In this document: positions 1-8,290 of the stretch, piece after piece | How positions within the stretch are numbered: position 1 is the stretch's first letter | Layout: each line of letters begins with the position of its first letter | From: Isoalcanivorax indicus | GTDB taxonomy: Bacteria > Pseudomonadota > Gammaproteobacteria > Pseudomonadales > Alcanivoracaceae | Direction: 5' to 3' | Assembly: GCF_003259185.1 (NCBI RefSeq) | Contig: NZ_QGMP01000001.1 | Location: 930,001-994,000 of the forward strand | DNA length: 64,000 nucleotides | The notes under the pieces: generated by a model | Told to the model about the DNA's origin: nothing | Database searches by the model: none | The model's input: only the letters and a program-made list of their open reading frames with translations | Translations under genes and position numbers: made by a program

Positions 1-1706
1 TCGTGATCAATCTGGCCATGGGCCTGACGCCGATCCGCACCTGGACCTTCTTCTGGGTCAGCCAGCTCGGCATGCTCGCCGGCACGGTGGTGTACGTCAA
101 CGCGGGTACCCAGCTTGCGCTGATCGAATCGCCCGGGGATCTGTTGTCACCGCCGTTGATCGGTGCCTTCGTGTTGCTGGGGCTGTTCCCCTGGCTGGCG
201 CGTGCCGTGCTGGGTCGGGTGCAGGCGCTGCGTGTCTACCGGGGCTGGAAAAAGCCGAAGCGGTTTGACGCCAATATCGCTGTGATTGGTGCGGGGTCTG
301 CCGGGCTGGTGACCGCCTACATCGCGGCGGCGGTCAAGGCGAAGGCGATCCTGGTCGAACGGGATCGCATGGGCGGGGATTGCCTGAATACCGGGTGCGT
401 GCCGTCGAAAACACTGATCAAGAGTGCACGCGTGCGTCACCTGCAGGGGCTGGCGCCTGATTTTGGTATTGCCGGTGTGCCCGGTGACGTGGATTTTCCT
501 GCCGTCATGGCCCGCGTCCAGTCGGTGATTGGCAAGATTGAACCGCACGACTCTGTCGAGCGTTATACGGAGCTGGGCGTGGACTGCCGCCAGGGGCAGG
601 CGCGGCTGGTGTCACCCTGGGAAATCGAGATCAGCAATGAACAGGGCAGTGAACGTATCAGCGCGCGGCATATCGTGATTGCGTCCGGTGGCGAGCCGTG
701 GGTGCCGCCCATTCCCGGCCTGATGGAGATGTCGTTCCTGACCTCTGACAGCCTTTGGTCGCTTCAGGTCTTGCCGCCGAGGCTGCTGGTGCTGGGTGGC
801 GGGCCCATCGGCTGTGAGCTGGCTCAGAGTTTTGCCCGTCTTGGCTCCCGGGTAACGGTGGTGGAAATGGCCCCTCGGCTGTTGCCTCGGGAAGATGAAG
901 AGGCTTCCGCGCTGGTGGCGGCGTCACTGGCGGCCGATGGGGTTACCGTGCTGACCGGCTTCCGTGCCAGCCGTTTCGAGCGTATCGATGGCCAGCAGTG
1001 GTTGCTGGCAGCGGGCGCCGACGGGGAGCAGCGGGTGGCCTTTGATCAGGTGCTGGTGGCACTGGGGCGCCGCGCGCGCACCGAAGGTCTGGGGCTGGAG
1101 GAACTGGGTATCGAGCGCACGGACAGTGGCACCCTGGCGGTGGACGATTACCTGCGCACGCGGGTGCCGAATATTCTGGCCTGTGGCGATGTGGTGGGGC
1201 CTTACCAGTTTACCCATGTGGCCTCGCACCAGGCCTGGTACGCCGCCGTGAACGCGCTGTTTGGTCGCCTGAAGCGATTCCGGGTCGATTACCGTGTGAT
1301 TCCCTGGTGTACTTTTACCTCGCCGGAAGTGGCGCGCGTGGGCCTGAGCGAGGCCGAGGCCCGGGAGCGGGGTGTGGCCTTCGAGGTGACCCGCTACGGC
1401 ATTGATGATCTGGATCGTGCCATCGCTGACGGCACCGATTATGGCTTCGTCAAGGTGCTGACGCCGCCGGGCAGCGATCGCATTCTGGGTGTGACCATTG
1501 TTGGCGAGCACGCCGGTGATCTGATTGCCGAGTATGTCCTGGCCATGAAACACGGCCTGGGCCTGAACAAGATCCTGGGCACCATTCATATCTACCCGAC
1601 GCTGGCCGAGGCCAACAAGTTTGCGGCGGGCGCCTGGAAAAAGGCGCACGCGCCGCAGCGCGTGCTGGCATGGCTGGGCCGCTATCACCGCTGGATGCGC
1701 GGGTGA
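1..1706 (+). CDS. TVP38/DedA-like membrane domain fused to FAD-dependent NAD(P)-disulfide oxidoreductase (5' partial)
   Basis: The gene runs off the left edge, so its true start is not visible. The first ~75 visible residues are hydrophobic with two membrane segments and look like the end of a TVP38/TMEM64 (VTT) domain. From about residue 90 there is a class I pyridine nucleotide-disulfide oxidoreductase: FAD motif GAGSAG (96-101), redox-active disulfide in GDCLNTGCVPSK (Cys127, Cys132), a second Rossmann site GGGPIGCE for NAD(P), and the C-terminal dimerisation domain with the HIYPTLAEA active-site segment. It resembles mercuric reductase or lipoamide dehydrogenase, but no C-terminal Cys pair or HMA domain for mercury is visible. 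It is probably a membrane-anchored flavoprotein reductase; the substrate is unknown. Fold assignment is firm, function is not. Confidence 0.85.
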   Translation, partial: VINLAMGLTPIRTWTFFWVSQLGMLAGTVVYVNAGTQLALIESPGDLLSPPLIGAFVLLGLFPWLARAVLGRVQALRVYRGWKKPKRFDANIAVIGAGSAGLVTAYIAAAVKAKAILVERDRMGGDCLNTGCVPSKTLIKSARVRHLQGLAPDFGIAGVPGDVDFPAVMARVQSVIGKIEPHDSVERYTELGVDCRQGQARLVSPWEIEISNEQGSERISARHIVIASGGEPWVPPIPGLMEMSFLTSDSLWSLQVLPPRLLVLGGGPIGCELAQSFARLGSRVTVVEMAPRLLPREDEEASALVAASLAADGVTVLTGFRASRFERIDGQQWLLAAGADGEQRVAFDQVLVALGRRARTEGLGLEELGIERTDSGTLAVDDYLRTRVPNILACGDVVGPYQFTHVASHQAWYAAVNALFGRLKRFRVDYRVIPWCTFTSPEVARVGLSEAEARERGVAFEVTRYGIDDLDRAIADGTDYGFVKVLTPPGSDRILGVTIVGEHAGDLIAEYVLAMKHGLGLNKILGTIHIYPTLAEANKFAAGAWKKAHAPQRVLAWLGRYHRWMRG

Positions 1707-1724
1707 GCGGGGAGGTCGTGGTGT

Positions 1725-2969
1725 TCAGGCGCGCAGGCGTGTACTGACACCACGGCTGGTCATGACCGCGAGCACTTCCAGCAACGAGAGAAAGCCCCTG
1801 TCATGCTGCCGGGGTGCCTTGCCCTGACCCATGCGCGCCAGTTGGCGTGCATACCAGCTGACTTCCATCAGGGCCATTTTGTCGATGGCCTTGATGCCCA
1901 CCTTGATTGGCCGTACCTGGCTGACCACGTCTTCACCATCGAAAATGCGTTGCGGCAGATCGGGTTCAATGGCCAGGGGTCTGGCCAGACCGACAAGGTC
2001 CGTGGCGCCTGAGGCCAGGGCAGCCTGCATCCCCGAGGCACTGCGGAAACCGCCGGTGACCATCAGCGGCGTGCTGACGCGCTCGCGCACTTTTTCCGCA
2101 AAGGTGAGGAAGTAGGCTTCGCGCTCCAGCGTGCTCTGTTTGACACTGGCGCCGGTGGCCATGGCCGGGCTTTCGTAGTTGCCACCGGAAATCTCCACCA
2201 GGTCGATGCCCAGATCGGCCAGGGTTTCAATCACGGCCAGGGACTCTTCTTCGGTAAAGCCGCCGCGCTGGAAATCCGCCGAGTTGAGCTTGATGCCGAT
2301 GCTGAAGTCGGGCGCCGTGGCGGCGCGCATGGCCTTGTAGATTTCAACCACAAACCGCATGCGATTCTCTGCGTTGCCACCCCACTGATCGTCGCGCTGG
2401 TTGTGATGCGGCGACAGGAACTGGCTGACCAGATAGCCGTGCGCGCCGTGAATCTGCACGCCATCAAAGCCAGCCTCACGGGCCAGCGCGGCGCTGCGTG
2501 CAAAGCGGGCGATGATGTCGCGGATTTCGTGGTCGGTCAGGGCGCGCGGTGTGGCGAACATCCGGTTCAGCGGCGCACGGAAGGGAATGGCGCTGGGCGA
2601 TACCGTATTCGGATTGATCATCTTCGGGCTCTGCTTGCCCGGATGATTCAGCTGCATCCAGTGCTGATTGCCGCGCACCTTGCCGGCAGCGGCCCATTCG
2701 CGCAGCAGCGCCATGTCACGATCGTCTTCCAGTGCCACATTGCCGGGCTCGCCGATCTGCTGCCGGTCCACCATGACGTTGCCGGTAATCAGCAGCCCGG
2801 TGCCGCCCTCGGCCCAGGTGCGGTACAGGCGGGCCAGAGCCCGTGTCGGACGGCGGTCGTGGGTGCCCAGGGCTTCGCTCATGGCGGATTTGGCAAAGCG
2901 GTTGGGAATGACACTGCCGTTGGGTAACGTCAGGGGTTGATCCAGTGCGGGGCGTACAGGTTCGGACAT
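1725..2969 (-). CDS. NADH:flavin oxidoreductase, old yellow enzyme family
   Basis: The 414-residue protein is a FMN-binding TIM barrel. It opens with LTLPNGSVIPNRFAKSAMSE, the usual first strand of the family, and carries QIHGAHGYLVSQFLSP at about residue 170, which includes the His-x-x-His pair that binds the carbonyl of the substrate, followed by a DDQWGG segment. The C-terminal FMN-phosphate strand (MVTGGFRS ... LVGLARPLA) is intact. Such enzymes reduce activated C=C bonds of enones, nitroesters or related compounds with NAD(P)H; the substrate cannot be read from sequence. The gene is convergent with the flavoprotein gene to its left, with an 18-bp gap, and is transcribed alone. Length suits the single-domain form without the 4Fe-4S/diflavin extension of 2,4-dienoyl-CoA reductase. 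Confidence 0.9.
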   Translation of the reverse strand: MSEPVRPALDQPLTLPNGSVIPNRFAKSAMSEALGTHDRRPTRALARLYRTWAEGGTGLLITGNVMVDRQQIGEPGNVALEDDRDMALLREWAAAGKVRGNQHWMQLNHPGKQSPKMINPNTVSPSAIPFRAPLNRMFATPRALTDHEIRDIIARFARSAALAREAGFDGVQIHGAHGYLVSQFLSPHHNQRDDQWGGNAENRMRFVVEIYKAMRAATAPDFSIGIKLNSADFQRGGFTEEESLAVIETLADLGIDLVEISGGNYESPAMATGASVKQSTLEREAYFLTFAEKVRERVSTPLMVTGGFRSASGMQAALASGATDLVGLARPLAIEPDLPQRIFDGEDVVSQVRPIKVGIKAIDKMALMEVSWYARQLARMGQGKAPRQHDRGFLSLLEVLAVMTSRGVSTRLRA

Positions 2970-3065
2970 GAGGGAACTCGTCGGGCTGCCGTAGTGAGCG
3001 CCACCATAGCAGCCCGCCCGTGACGAACAAGCGCCGTTCGGGCCAAAGGTCTCAGCCCGGACCGA

Positions 3066-3428
3066 TCAACGCAGTATCAGCAGCAGAATGATGACCACCA
3101 GCAGCACGGTGGTGGCGCCGGCGCCTGCCGGTAACTCGTCCATCTGTTCGGACAACAGGGCAAGTTCCTGCTCAGACAGCCGCTCGATGCGCTCGGCCGC
3201 TTGCTCCGGGTTCACGCCACGGGCGACCAGTGCATCGCGCATGGCGTCCCGCTCCAGTGCTGTGAGCAGCTGGGCGCGGTGATCCGCCACGCGTGCCTCC
3301 GCCAATGCGGTATCGGTGCCCAGCATGCCTGCGTCCAGTTCAGCGCGGGCGAAGGCCGAGGTGCTGGCCAGCAGGGCGGCAATCAGGCCCAGGTGCAAGG
3401 CGCGGCGGCCAGGCATGTGTCGGATCAT
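3066..3428 (-). CDS. PA2779-like small exported protein
   Basis: This 120-residue protein starts with a short basic segment and a hydrophobic signal sequence (LHLGLIAALLASTSAFARA), has a charged helical middle, and ends in a second hydrophobic helix (TTVLLVVIILLLILR). The middle section with VARGVNPEQAAERIERLSEQE matches the pattern I associate with PA2779-family proteins (inference from memory of the family). An ATG lies 12 nt upstream at 3440, but GGAGG sits inside that extension, 5 nt before the ATG at 3428, so 3428 is preferred. In Pseudomonas the PA2779 gene sits next to a cysteine-peptidase-like gene; no such partner is present here. Function is unknown. It is divergent from the TetR gene. 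Confidence 0.7.
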   Translation of the reverse strand: MIRHMPGRRALHLGLIAALLASTSAFARAELDAGMLGTDTALAEARVADHRAQLLTALERDAMRDALVARGVNPEQAAERIERLSEQELALLSEQMDELPAGAGATTVLLVVIILLLILR

Positions 3429-3575
3429 GGTGTCCTCCATCCCATCACGGTGCGGGTAGTGTCCTCCAGCCTAGAAGGTTGTCATGGGGGCGGGAACCAC
3501 TAACAGATTGTTTTTACGCAATTTTGCGGCGAGTGTTGCGCGAAGGCCGGAATTGGGGTTCACTTGTTTAAGATA

Positions 3576-3589
3576 TGAATACGGATTCA
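3576..3589. promoter_or_regulatory. Inverted repeat before the tetR start, candidate operator
   Basis: TGAAT-acgg-ATTCA is a perfect 5-bp inverted repeat ending 4 nt before the ATG of the TetR-type gene. It could be an autoregulatory operator. It occupies the place where a Shine-Dalgarno sequence would be, and none is obvious, so it may instead affect translation. The half-sites are short, so a chance match is possible. Confidence 0.3.
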
Positions 3590-3593
3590 GGTT

Positions 3594-4235
3594 ATGGCCT
3601 ATCGAGAGACAGCCAGGGTCAGGGAGCGCAAGGCGGCGCAACGCGAGCGCCTGCTGGCCGCCGCAGAGCAACTGGTCCGCGAGGGCGGCTTTGCCGGTCT
3701 GACCATTCAGGCGCTGGCGGAGCGTGCCGGTGTGGGGGTGGGCACGGTGTACCGCTACTTTCGCGCCAAGGAGGTGCTGGCGGCGGAGGTCTTCCGTCTG
3801 GCCACCGAGCGGGAAGTGGCGGCGGTGCGCAAGGCGCTGGCCGGTGATGCCCCGGTGGCGGTGCGTCTGCCCCGTGCCAGCCGCGTCTTCTGCCTGCGGG
3901 CATTGCGGGCGCCGCGCCTTGCCTGGGCCTTGATTGCCGAGCCTGTGGACCCGGCGGTGGACGAAGCGCGGCTGATCTACCGTGACACCTACAGTGACGT
4001 TTTCGCCGGGCTGATTGATGCCGGGGTGGTGAGCGGCGAACTGCCTCCCCAGCCGGCCCGGCTGGTGGCGGCTGCCCTGGTGGGCGCCATGGCAGAAGCC
4101 CTGATCGGCCCGTTGGCCGCCGACAGCGGCGATCACGCCACCATCGATGCCATTACCGACTTCTGCCTGCGTGCCGTCGGCGCCACGGCAGCGGACAAGA
4201 CAACCTGGTCCCGCGCCCCCGATGGTGTGGCCTGA
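3594..4235 (+). CDS. TetR/AcrR family transcriptional regulator
   Basis: The 213-residue protein has the N-terminal TetR helix-turn-helix at about residues 15-60 (RLLAAAEQLVREGGFAGLT, then ALAERAGVGVGTVYRYF), followed by an all-helical ligand-binding/dimer domain that I cannot place in a named subfamily. The stop codon lies 13 nt before the start of the AidB-like acyl-CoA dehydrogenase gene on the same strand, so it most likely controls itself and that dehydrogenase. TetR regulators of acyl-CoA dehydrogenases often sense acyl-CoAs (family knowledge); the ligand here is unknown. It is divergent from the PA2779-like gene across 165 bp that must hold both promoters. Confidence 0.9.
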   Translation: MAYRETARVRERKAAQRERLLAAAEQLVREGGFAGLTIQALAERAGVGVGTVYRYFRAKEVLAAEVFRLATEREVAAVRKALAGDAPVAVRLPRASRVFCLRALRAPRLAWALIAEPVDPAVDEARLIYRDTYSDVFAGLIDAGVVSGELPPQPARLVAAALVGAMAEALIGPLAADSGDHATIDAITDFCLRAVGATAADKTTWSRAPDGVA

Positions 4236-4248
4236 GAGGAGAGATGAC

Positions 4249-5949
4249 ATGAACCGACCGATCGACGCCATCAATACCGGACCCCTCAATGCCGAGACGC
4301 TGGCCTCCACCCATGAGGTGTTCAATCAGGCCCCCGCACTGGAAGATTACAACGCCTACGAGACCGACACGGCGCTGCGCGAGGGCGTGCGGCGTCATGG
4401 TGCGGCCTGGGCCGAACCCATGCTGCTGGCCCATGGCGCGCGCACCGGCAGTGCCGAGGTGATTCGCTGGGGTTTCGAGGCCAATGAATTCAAACCGCAG
4501 TTCCACCCGCATGACCGTCAGGGCTACCGGGTGGACGAGGTGCGTTACCACGAGTCCTACCACAAGCTGATGGCGCTGGGGCTGGAAGCGGGCCTGCATT
4601 CCCGCGCCTGGGCCGAGCCGAAGCCCGGGGCCCATGTGGCGCGCGCAGCCATGGGCTACCTGCAGGCTCAGGCCGAAGCCGGTCATGGTTGCCCGCTGAC
4701 CATGACCTTTGCGTCGGTGCCGTCGCTGCGCCTGACCCCGTCCCTTGCCAGGGAATGGCTGCCCAAGGTGCTGGCCAACGCCTATGACCCGCGCAATGTG
4801 CCACACACCGAAAAGCAGGCGCTGACCATCGGCATGGGCATGACCGAAAAACAGGGCGGTTCCGATGTACGCGCCAACACCACCCGCGCCACCCCGGTGG
4901 GTGCCAGCGGTTCTGGCGAAGCCTACGAACTGATCGGCCACAAGTGGTTTACCTCGGCGCCGATGTGTGACGCCTTCCTGATGCTGGCCCAGTCAGCGGG
5001 TGGCCTGAGCTGCTTCCTGGTGCCACGCTGGCGCCCGGATGGCAGCAAGAATCCGATTCAGGTGCAGCGCCTGAAAAACAAGGTCGGCAACGTCGCCAAT
5101 GCGTCATCGGAAATCGAGATGCGTGGCGCGCTGGGCTGGATGGTCGGTGAAGAAGGCCGTGGTGTGCCAGCGATTATCGAGATGGTCGCCATGACCCGCT
5201 TCGATTGCATGATGGGCTCCTCGGCGGGCCAGCGTCAGGCGGTGGCCCAGGCCATCAACCACGCCGCCGGGCGAGTGGCGTTCGGCAAGACGCTGATCGA
5301 TCAGCCACTGATGCGCAACGTGCTGGCTGATCTGCAACTGGAAGTCGAAGGCTCACTGGCCATCACCCTGCGGATGGCGGAAGCGCTCGACAAGAGCCTC
5401 GCCGATGCTGGCAATGAACATGAAAAACTGCTGCTGCGTCTGGGCCTGCCCGCAGGCAAGTACTGGATCTGCAAGCGCACCCCCTTCCACGCCTATGAAG
5501 CCATGGAGTGCCTGGGCGGCAACGGCGTGACGGAAGACTTCATCATGGCGCGGCTATACCGCGAAGCGCCGATCAATGCCATCTGGGAAGGCTCGGGCAA
5601 CGTCCAGGCGCTGGACATGCTGCGTGCCCTGGGCAAGACCCCGGCGGTGCTGGAGGTCTGGTTTGCTGAACTGGCCCGAAGCGCCGGCGCCGACGCCGTC
5701 CTGGACCGCGCAGTGGCGAACCTCAAGGGTGAGTTCAGCGACTTGTCCAATGCCGAGTACCGCGCCCGCCACGTGGTCGATCAACTGGCGCTGACCCTGC
5801 AGGCGAGCCTGCTGGTGCAAGCGGGCAACACGGCGGTAGCCGAAGCCTTCATTGCGTCACGTCTTGGCGAGCACGGCGATCGTAACTACGGCACCCTGCC
5901 GCAGGGGCTGGATGTCGATACGATCATTGCCCGCGGGCGGGCACGCTGA
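4249..5949 (+). CDS. aidB: AidB-type acyl-CoA dehydrogenase
   Basis: The 566-residue flavoprotein follows E. coli AidB through its length: the opening THEVFNQAPALEDYNAYE, the flavin/substrate stretch GMGMTEKQGGSDVRANTTRA, GHKWFTSAPMCDAFLMLAQ, MTRFDCMMGSSAGQRQA, and the C-terminal LGGNGVTEDFIMARLYREAP-INAIWEGSGN. AidB of E. coli belongs to the adaptive response to alkylation damage and binds DNA, with only weak dehydrogenase activity; many AidB-like proteins in non-enteric bacteria may act in fatty-acid metabolism. The start was put at 4249 because AGGAG lies 8 nt upstream and homology begins right after it; an in-frame upstream extension to 4147 overlaps tetR and is not supported. No ada or alkA gene is nearby. 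Coupling to a TetR gene suggests a metabolic rather than DNA-repair role (inference). Confidence 0.88.
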   Translation: MNRPIDAINTGPLNAETLASTHEVFNQAPALEDYNAYETDTALREGVRRHGAAWAEPMLLAHGARTGSAEVIRWGFEANEFKPQFHPHDRQGYRVDEVRYHESYHKLMALGLEAGLHSRAWAEPKPGAHVARAAMGYLQAQAEAGHGCPLTMTFASVPSLRLTPSLAREWLPKVLANAYDPRNVPHTEKQALTIGMGMTEKQGGSDVRANTTRATPVGASGSGEAYELIGHKWFTSAPMCDAFLMLAQSAGGLSCFLVPRWRPDGSKNPIQVQRLKNKVGNVANASSEIEMRGALGWMVGEEGRGVPAIIEMVAMTRFDCMMGSSAGQRQAVAQAINHAAGRVAFGKTLIDQPLMRNVLADLQLEVEGSLAITLRMAEALDKSLADAGNEHEKLLLRLGLPAGKYWICKRTPFHAYEAMECLGGNGVTEDFIMARLYREAPINAIWEGSGNVQALDMLRALGKTPAVLEVWFAELARSAGADAVLDRAVANLKGEFSDLSNAEYRARHVVDQLALTLQASLLVQAGNTAVAEAFIASRLGEHGDRNYGTLPQGLDVDTIIARGRAR

Positions 5950-6026
5950 ATAACCGTTTGCTGCTGGTAGAGTCCCGGGCACATTGGTAAGGTTCATGTC
6001 CTTACGAGCCAGGGGAGTCGACCAGG

Positions 6027-6896
6027 GTGAGCAGCTTTCAGCCGGGTATTTTTGACAAGCGTTTTCGCGAGCAGGTATTTCTGGAATACGGGCTGGCGCG
6101 CGGCACCTCCGAGCGCGCCGTGCGTGAAGCGTTGCGGGCCGTTCTGGCCCTGAACAACGAAGAGCACACCGTCATTACCGTGGCCTTCGGGCCGCATCTG
6201 TGGTCCATGCTGGATGGCCATTTCGATTTCCCGCCTTTCTCCCTGGAAGGGCAGGTGGCCGCGACCCAGGGCGACCTGCTGGTCTGGGTACAATCGCCGG
6301 ATCGCAGCCATGCCTTCGACGGCGCCCTGGCCGTGCATCGCGCCCTGGGTGACCGCTTCAGCACGCAACTGGAAGTGAACGCCTTCGTCTACCACGACCT
6401 GCGCGACCTGACCGGCTTTGTTGACGGCATTGGCAATCCGCAGGGCGACAAGGCGAAACAGGCCGCACTGATTGGTGAAGGCCACCCGGGTGTGGGCGGG
6501 AGTTTTGTGCTGACCCAGAAATGGGTGCATGACCTGGACGCCTTCGAAGCCCTGTCCGTGGCAGAACAGGAGCGCGTGATCGGTCGCACCAAGGCCGACG
6601 CGGTGGAATTTTCCGACGACGAGATGCCGGTGGATGCCCACGTCGGCCGCACCGACGTGGACCGTGACGGCGTACCACAGAAAATCTGGCGCCGCAGCGT
6701 GCCCTATGGCACCACCACCGAGCACGGCAGCTACTTTGTGGCGTTCAGCTGCGAGCTGGATCGCTTCGATTATCTGCTGCGGCGCATGTACGGTATGGTG
6801 GATGACGGCGTGCGGGATCGTCTGACGACCTTCTCCACACCCTTGATGAGTTCGTGGTGGTATGCCCCCACCCGCGACTTTCTCCAGGCGATTTAG
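6027..6896 (+). CDS. Dyp-type haem peroxidase
   Basis: The 289-residue protein is a dye-decolourising peroxidase of the short bacterial type. It has the diagnostic GFVDG motif at 130-134 (catalytic Asp133), a proximal haem ligand candidate His205 in DAHVGRTD, and a distal arginine in IWRRSVPYG (about 222-223). The C-terminal part with FVAFSCELDRFDYLLRRMYG is typical. No Tat signal is present, so the protein is probably cytoplasmic or carried by an encapsulin; no encapsulin gene occurs in the window. A GTG start at 6027 is used because GGGGAG lies about 10 nt upstream. Upstream, GTAAGG-ttcatgt-CCTTAC (5987-6005) forms a small inverted repeat. The DUF2058 gene follows after 18 bp, probably in one transcript. 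Confidence 0.92.
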   Translation: MSSFQPGIFDKRFREQVFLEYGLARGTSERAVREALRAVLALNNEEHTVITVAFGPHLWSMLDGHFDFPPFSLEGQVAATQGDLLVWVQSPDRSHAFDGALAVHRALGDRFSTQLEVNAFVYHDLRDLTGFVDGIGNPQGDKAKQAALIGEGHPGVGGSFVLTQKWVHDLDAFEALSVAEQERVIGRTKADAVEFSDDEMPVDAHVGRTDVDRDGVPQKIWRRSVPYGTTTEHGSYFVAFSCELDRFDYLLRRMYGMVDDGVRDRLTTFSTPLMSSWWYAPTRDFLQAI

Positions 6897-6914
6897 CTGA
6901 AGGCGCGATAAACC

Positions 6915-7448
6915 ATGGCATCCCTCAAGGATCAGTTGCTCAAGGCCGGTCTGGCGGACAAGAAACAGGCGCGTCGGGCCGAACATGAAAAACGCCAGGC
7001 GCAGCAGCGCAAGGCGAAAGGCCAGGCCGTGGACGATCAGGTCGATGTGCGCGCCGCGCGCGAAGCCCAGGCGGAACGCTCCCGGGCCTTGAACGCCGAA
7101 CGCGAGGCCCAGACCAGGGCGCGCGCCCTGGCGGCAGAAGTAGCGCAGATTATTGCGACCAACAAGTTGCCCCGTGAAGGCGGCGAAGCCCCCTATCAGT
7201 TTGCCGACCAGCGCAAGGTGCAGAAAATCTACGTGCCCCAGGCCATGATCGAACCGCTGGCCCGAGGCCAGTTGGGCGTGGTGCGCCAGGACGATCGCTA
7301 CGAAGTCGTGCCACGGGAAACGGCCTTGCGTCTGCGCGAGCGCTCACCGGAAGTCGTCGTGGCTCTGCACGAGAAAACGGCATCGTCCGCAGACGGCGAC
7401 GATGATCCTTATGCCGATTTCCCGATCCCCGACGACCTGATGTGGTAA
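6915..7448 (+). CDS. DUF2058 (YaiL-like) family protein
   Basis: This 177-residue protein opens with MASLKDQLLKAGLADKKQ, the signature start of the DUF2058 family. It then has a long highly charged helix rich in Lys, Arg, Gln and Glu (about residues 15-80), which is a likely coiled coil or nucleic-acid-binding arm. The C-terminal part (about 95-155) is a compact domain containing KVQKIYVPQAMIEPLARGQL. The family has been described as nucleoprotein or polynucleotide-associated, but no activity is established. It lies 18 bp behind the Dyp peroxidase gene, and convergent with the next gene, whose stop codon begins only 4 nt after its own. Confidence 0.85.
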   Translation: MASLKDQLLKAGLADKKQARRAEHEKRQAQQRKAKGQAVDDQVDVRAAREAQAERSRALNAEREAQTRARALAAEVAQIIATNKLPREGGEAPYQFADQRKVQKIYVPQAMIEPLARGQLGVVRQDDRYEVVPRETALRLRERSPEVVVALHEKTASSADGDDDPYADFPIPDDLMW

Positions 7449-7451
7449 GAC

Positions 7452-7853
7452 TCAGCTGCTGATGACACGTCCGCGATAGACGCGGGTATGACGCTTGTCA
7501 GTGACCACGGGCGGCGGTTCCTCCCGGGGCAGCGGCGGCAGGCCGTCTTCCTCGTCGGCATCCTCTCGCATCACTTGTCCCCGATAGCGTTTCAACTGTG
7601 GTGTCGGGGGCGGCGTGACCAGCAAGGCATCCGGTCCTTCAAAATCGATCAGGGCCAGACGCAGTTCGGCATAGACCCGTTGCAAGGATTGGGAACGGGT
7701 GCGCCCGGCATGTTCGGCCAGACGTTCGCGCAGGTCGGTGTCGGTGAGGTGCAGCTTTACTCCGAACTCGGACTGGATCAGCCGGCGGCACTGGTTTACC
7801 AGGCGCAGCAGGCGATACTGCATCAGCCAGTTGGTGTCTTTGGCGGTCTCCAT
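7452..7853 (-). CDS. Conserved hypothetical protein
   Basis: I do not recognise this 133-residue protein. The first ~70 residues are helical (WLMQYRLLRLVNQCRRLIQ and LTDTDLRERLAEHAGRTRSQ). The rest is proline- and acid-rich (VTPPPTPQLKRYRGQVMR, DADEEDGLPPLPREEPPP) and ends in two related basic segments, LKRYRGQVM and HTRVYRGRVIS, each with a YRGxV core, so the C-terminal half may carry a short duplicated motif on a disordered linker. No signal peptide or membrane helix is visible. Codon use resembles that of its neighbours, and the convergent gene stops 3 nt away, which argues that it is real. Its 5' side faces a 630-bp region with the first composite hairpin element. Confidence 0.6.
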   Translation of the reverse strand: METAKDTNWLMQYRLLRLVNQCRRLIQSEFGVKLHLTDTDLRERLAEHAGRTRSQSLQRVYAELRLALIDFEGPDALLVTPPPTPQLKRYRGQVMREDADEEDGLPPLPREEPPPVVTDKRHTRVYRGRVISS

Positions 7854-8068
7854 GGTCTTACCCCGTCTGCGTGGGAGCCCATACTACACAGGCTCCTGTG
7901 AACAGGCAGAGGCAGAAACCGTGCCAGTTTCACATTTTTCCCGGGAAAACGCCGTAGTGGCCCCTCGTGCGAAAATCTCATGGGTGAAGGTGTTGGCCCA
8001 TGCGGCGTTATTGCGCAATTTTGGTGCGCTCTAATGATGCCGCTGCACCAACATGGGAGCGGGCTGCG
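7854..8068. other. Intergenic stretch without recognised gene
   Basis: This is the part of the 633-bp gap 7854-8486 that precedes the hairpin elements. It must hold the promoter of the hypothetical gene ending at 7452. A TAGTAT hexamer on the minus strand near 7884 could be a -10 box, but no convincing -35 matches it. I see no open frame with a ribosome binding site. The rest of the gap is occupied by elements A1 and B1 and their flanks. Confidence 0.4.
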
Positions 8069-8086
8069 GTCACCCTCCAGCAGAGA

Positions 8087-8199
8087 GGCGTTGAGGCGGG
8101 GTGCGCCCTTCCGGGACCGCTCAAGCCGTCCCTGGGCGCTCTTTCTTTGGCCATCCCTGGCCAAAGATGTCCCTCCAGGGCGCACCCCGCCTCAACGCC
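8087..8199. repeat. Intergenic hairpin element A, copy 1
   Basis: Two perfectly complementary 23-nt arms (8087-8109 and 8177-8199) enclose 67 nt. Inside, CTTTGGCCA-tccc-TGGCCAAAG (8145-8166) makes a second perfect hairpin. On the minus strand its centre reads GGCC-AGGGAT-GGCC, a GGA-containing hexaloop. The left flank GGTCACCCTCCAGCAGAGA (from 8069) is shared with copy 2 at 14970. Compared with copy 2, the arms differ by one base pair that is changed on both sides (GTGCGC/GCGCAC here, GTACGC/GCGTAC there). Confidence 0.9.
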
Positions 8200-8290
8200 G
8201 GTGGATGATTCAGAGTCAGGCGGCTATCGGATTTTCTGGAGGAACAAAACCGTCAGTTGGCTGAACGTTTTTAGCCAGGCTGTGCGTGAC

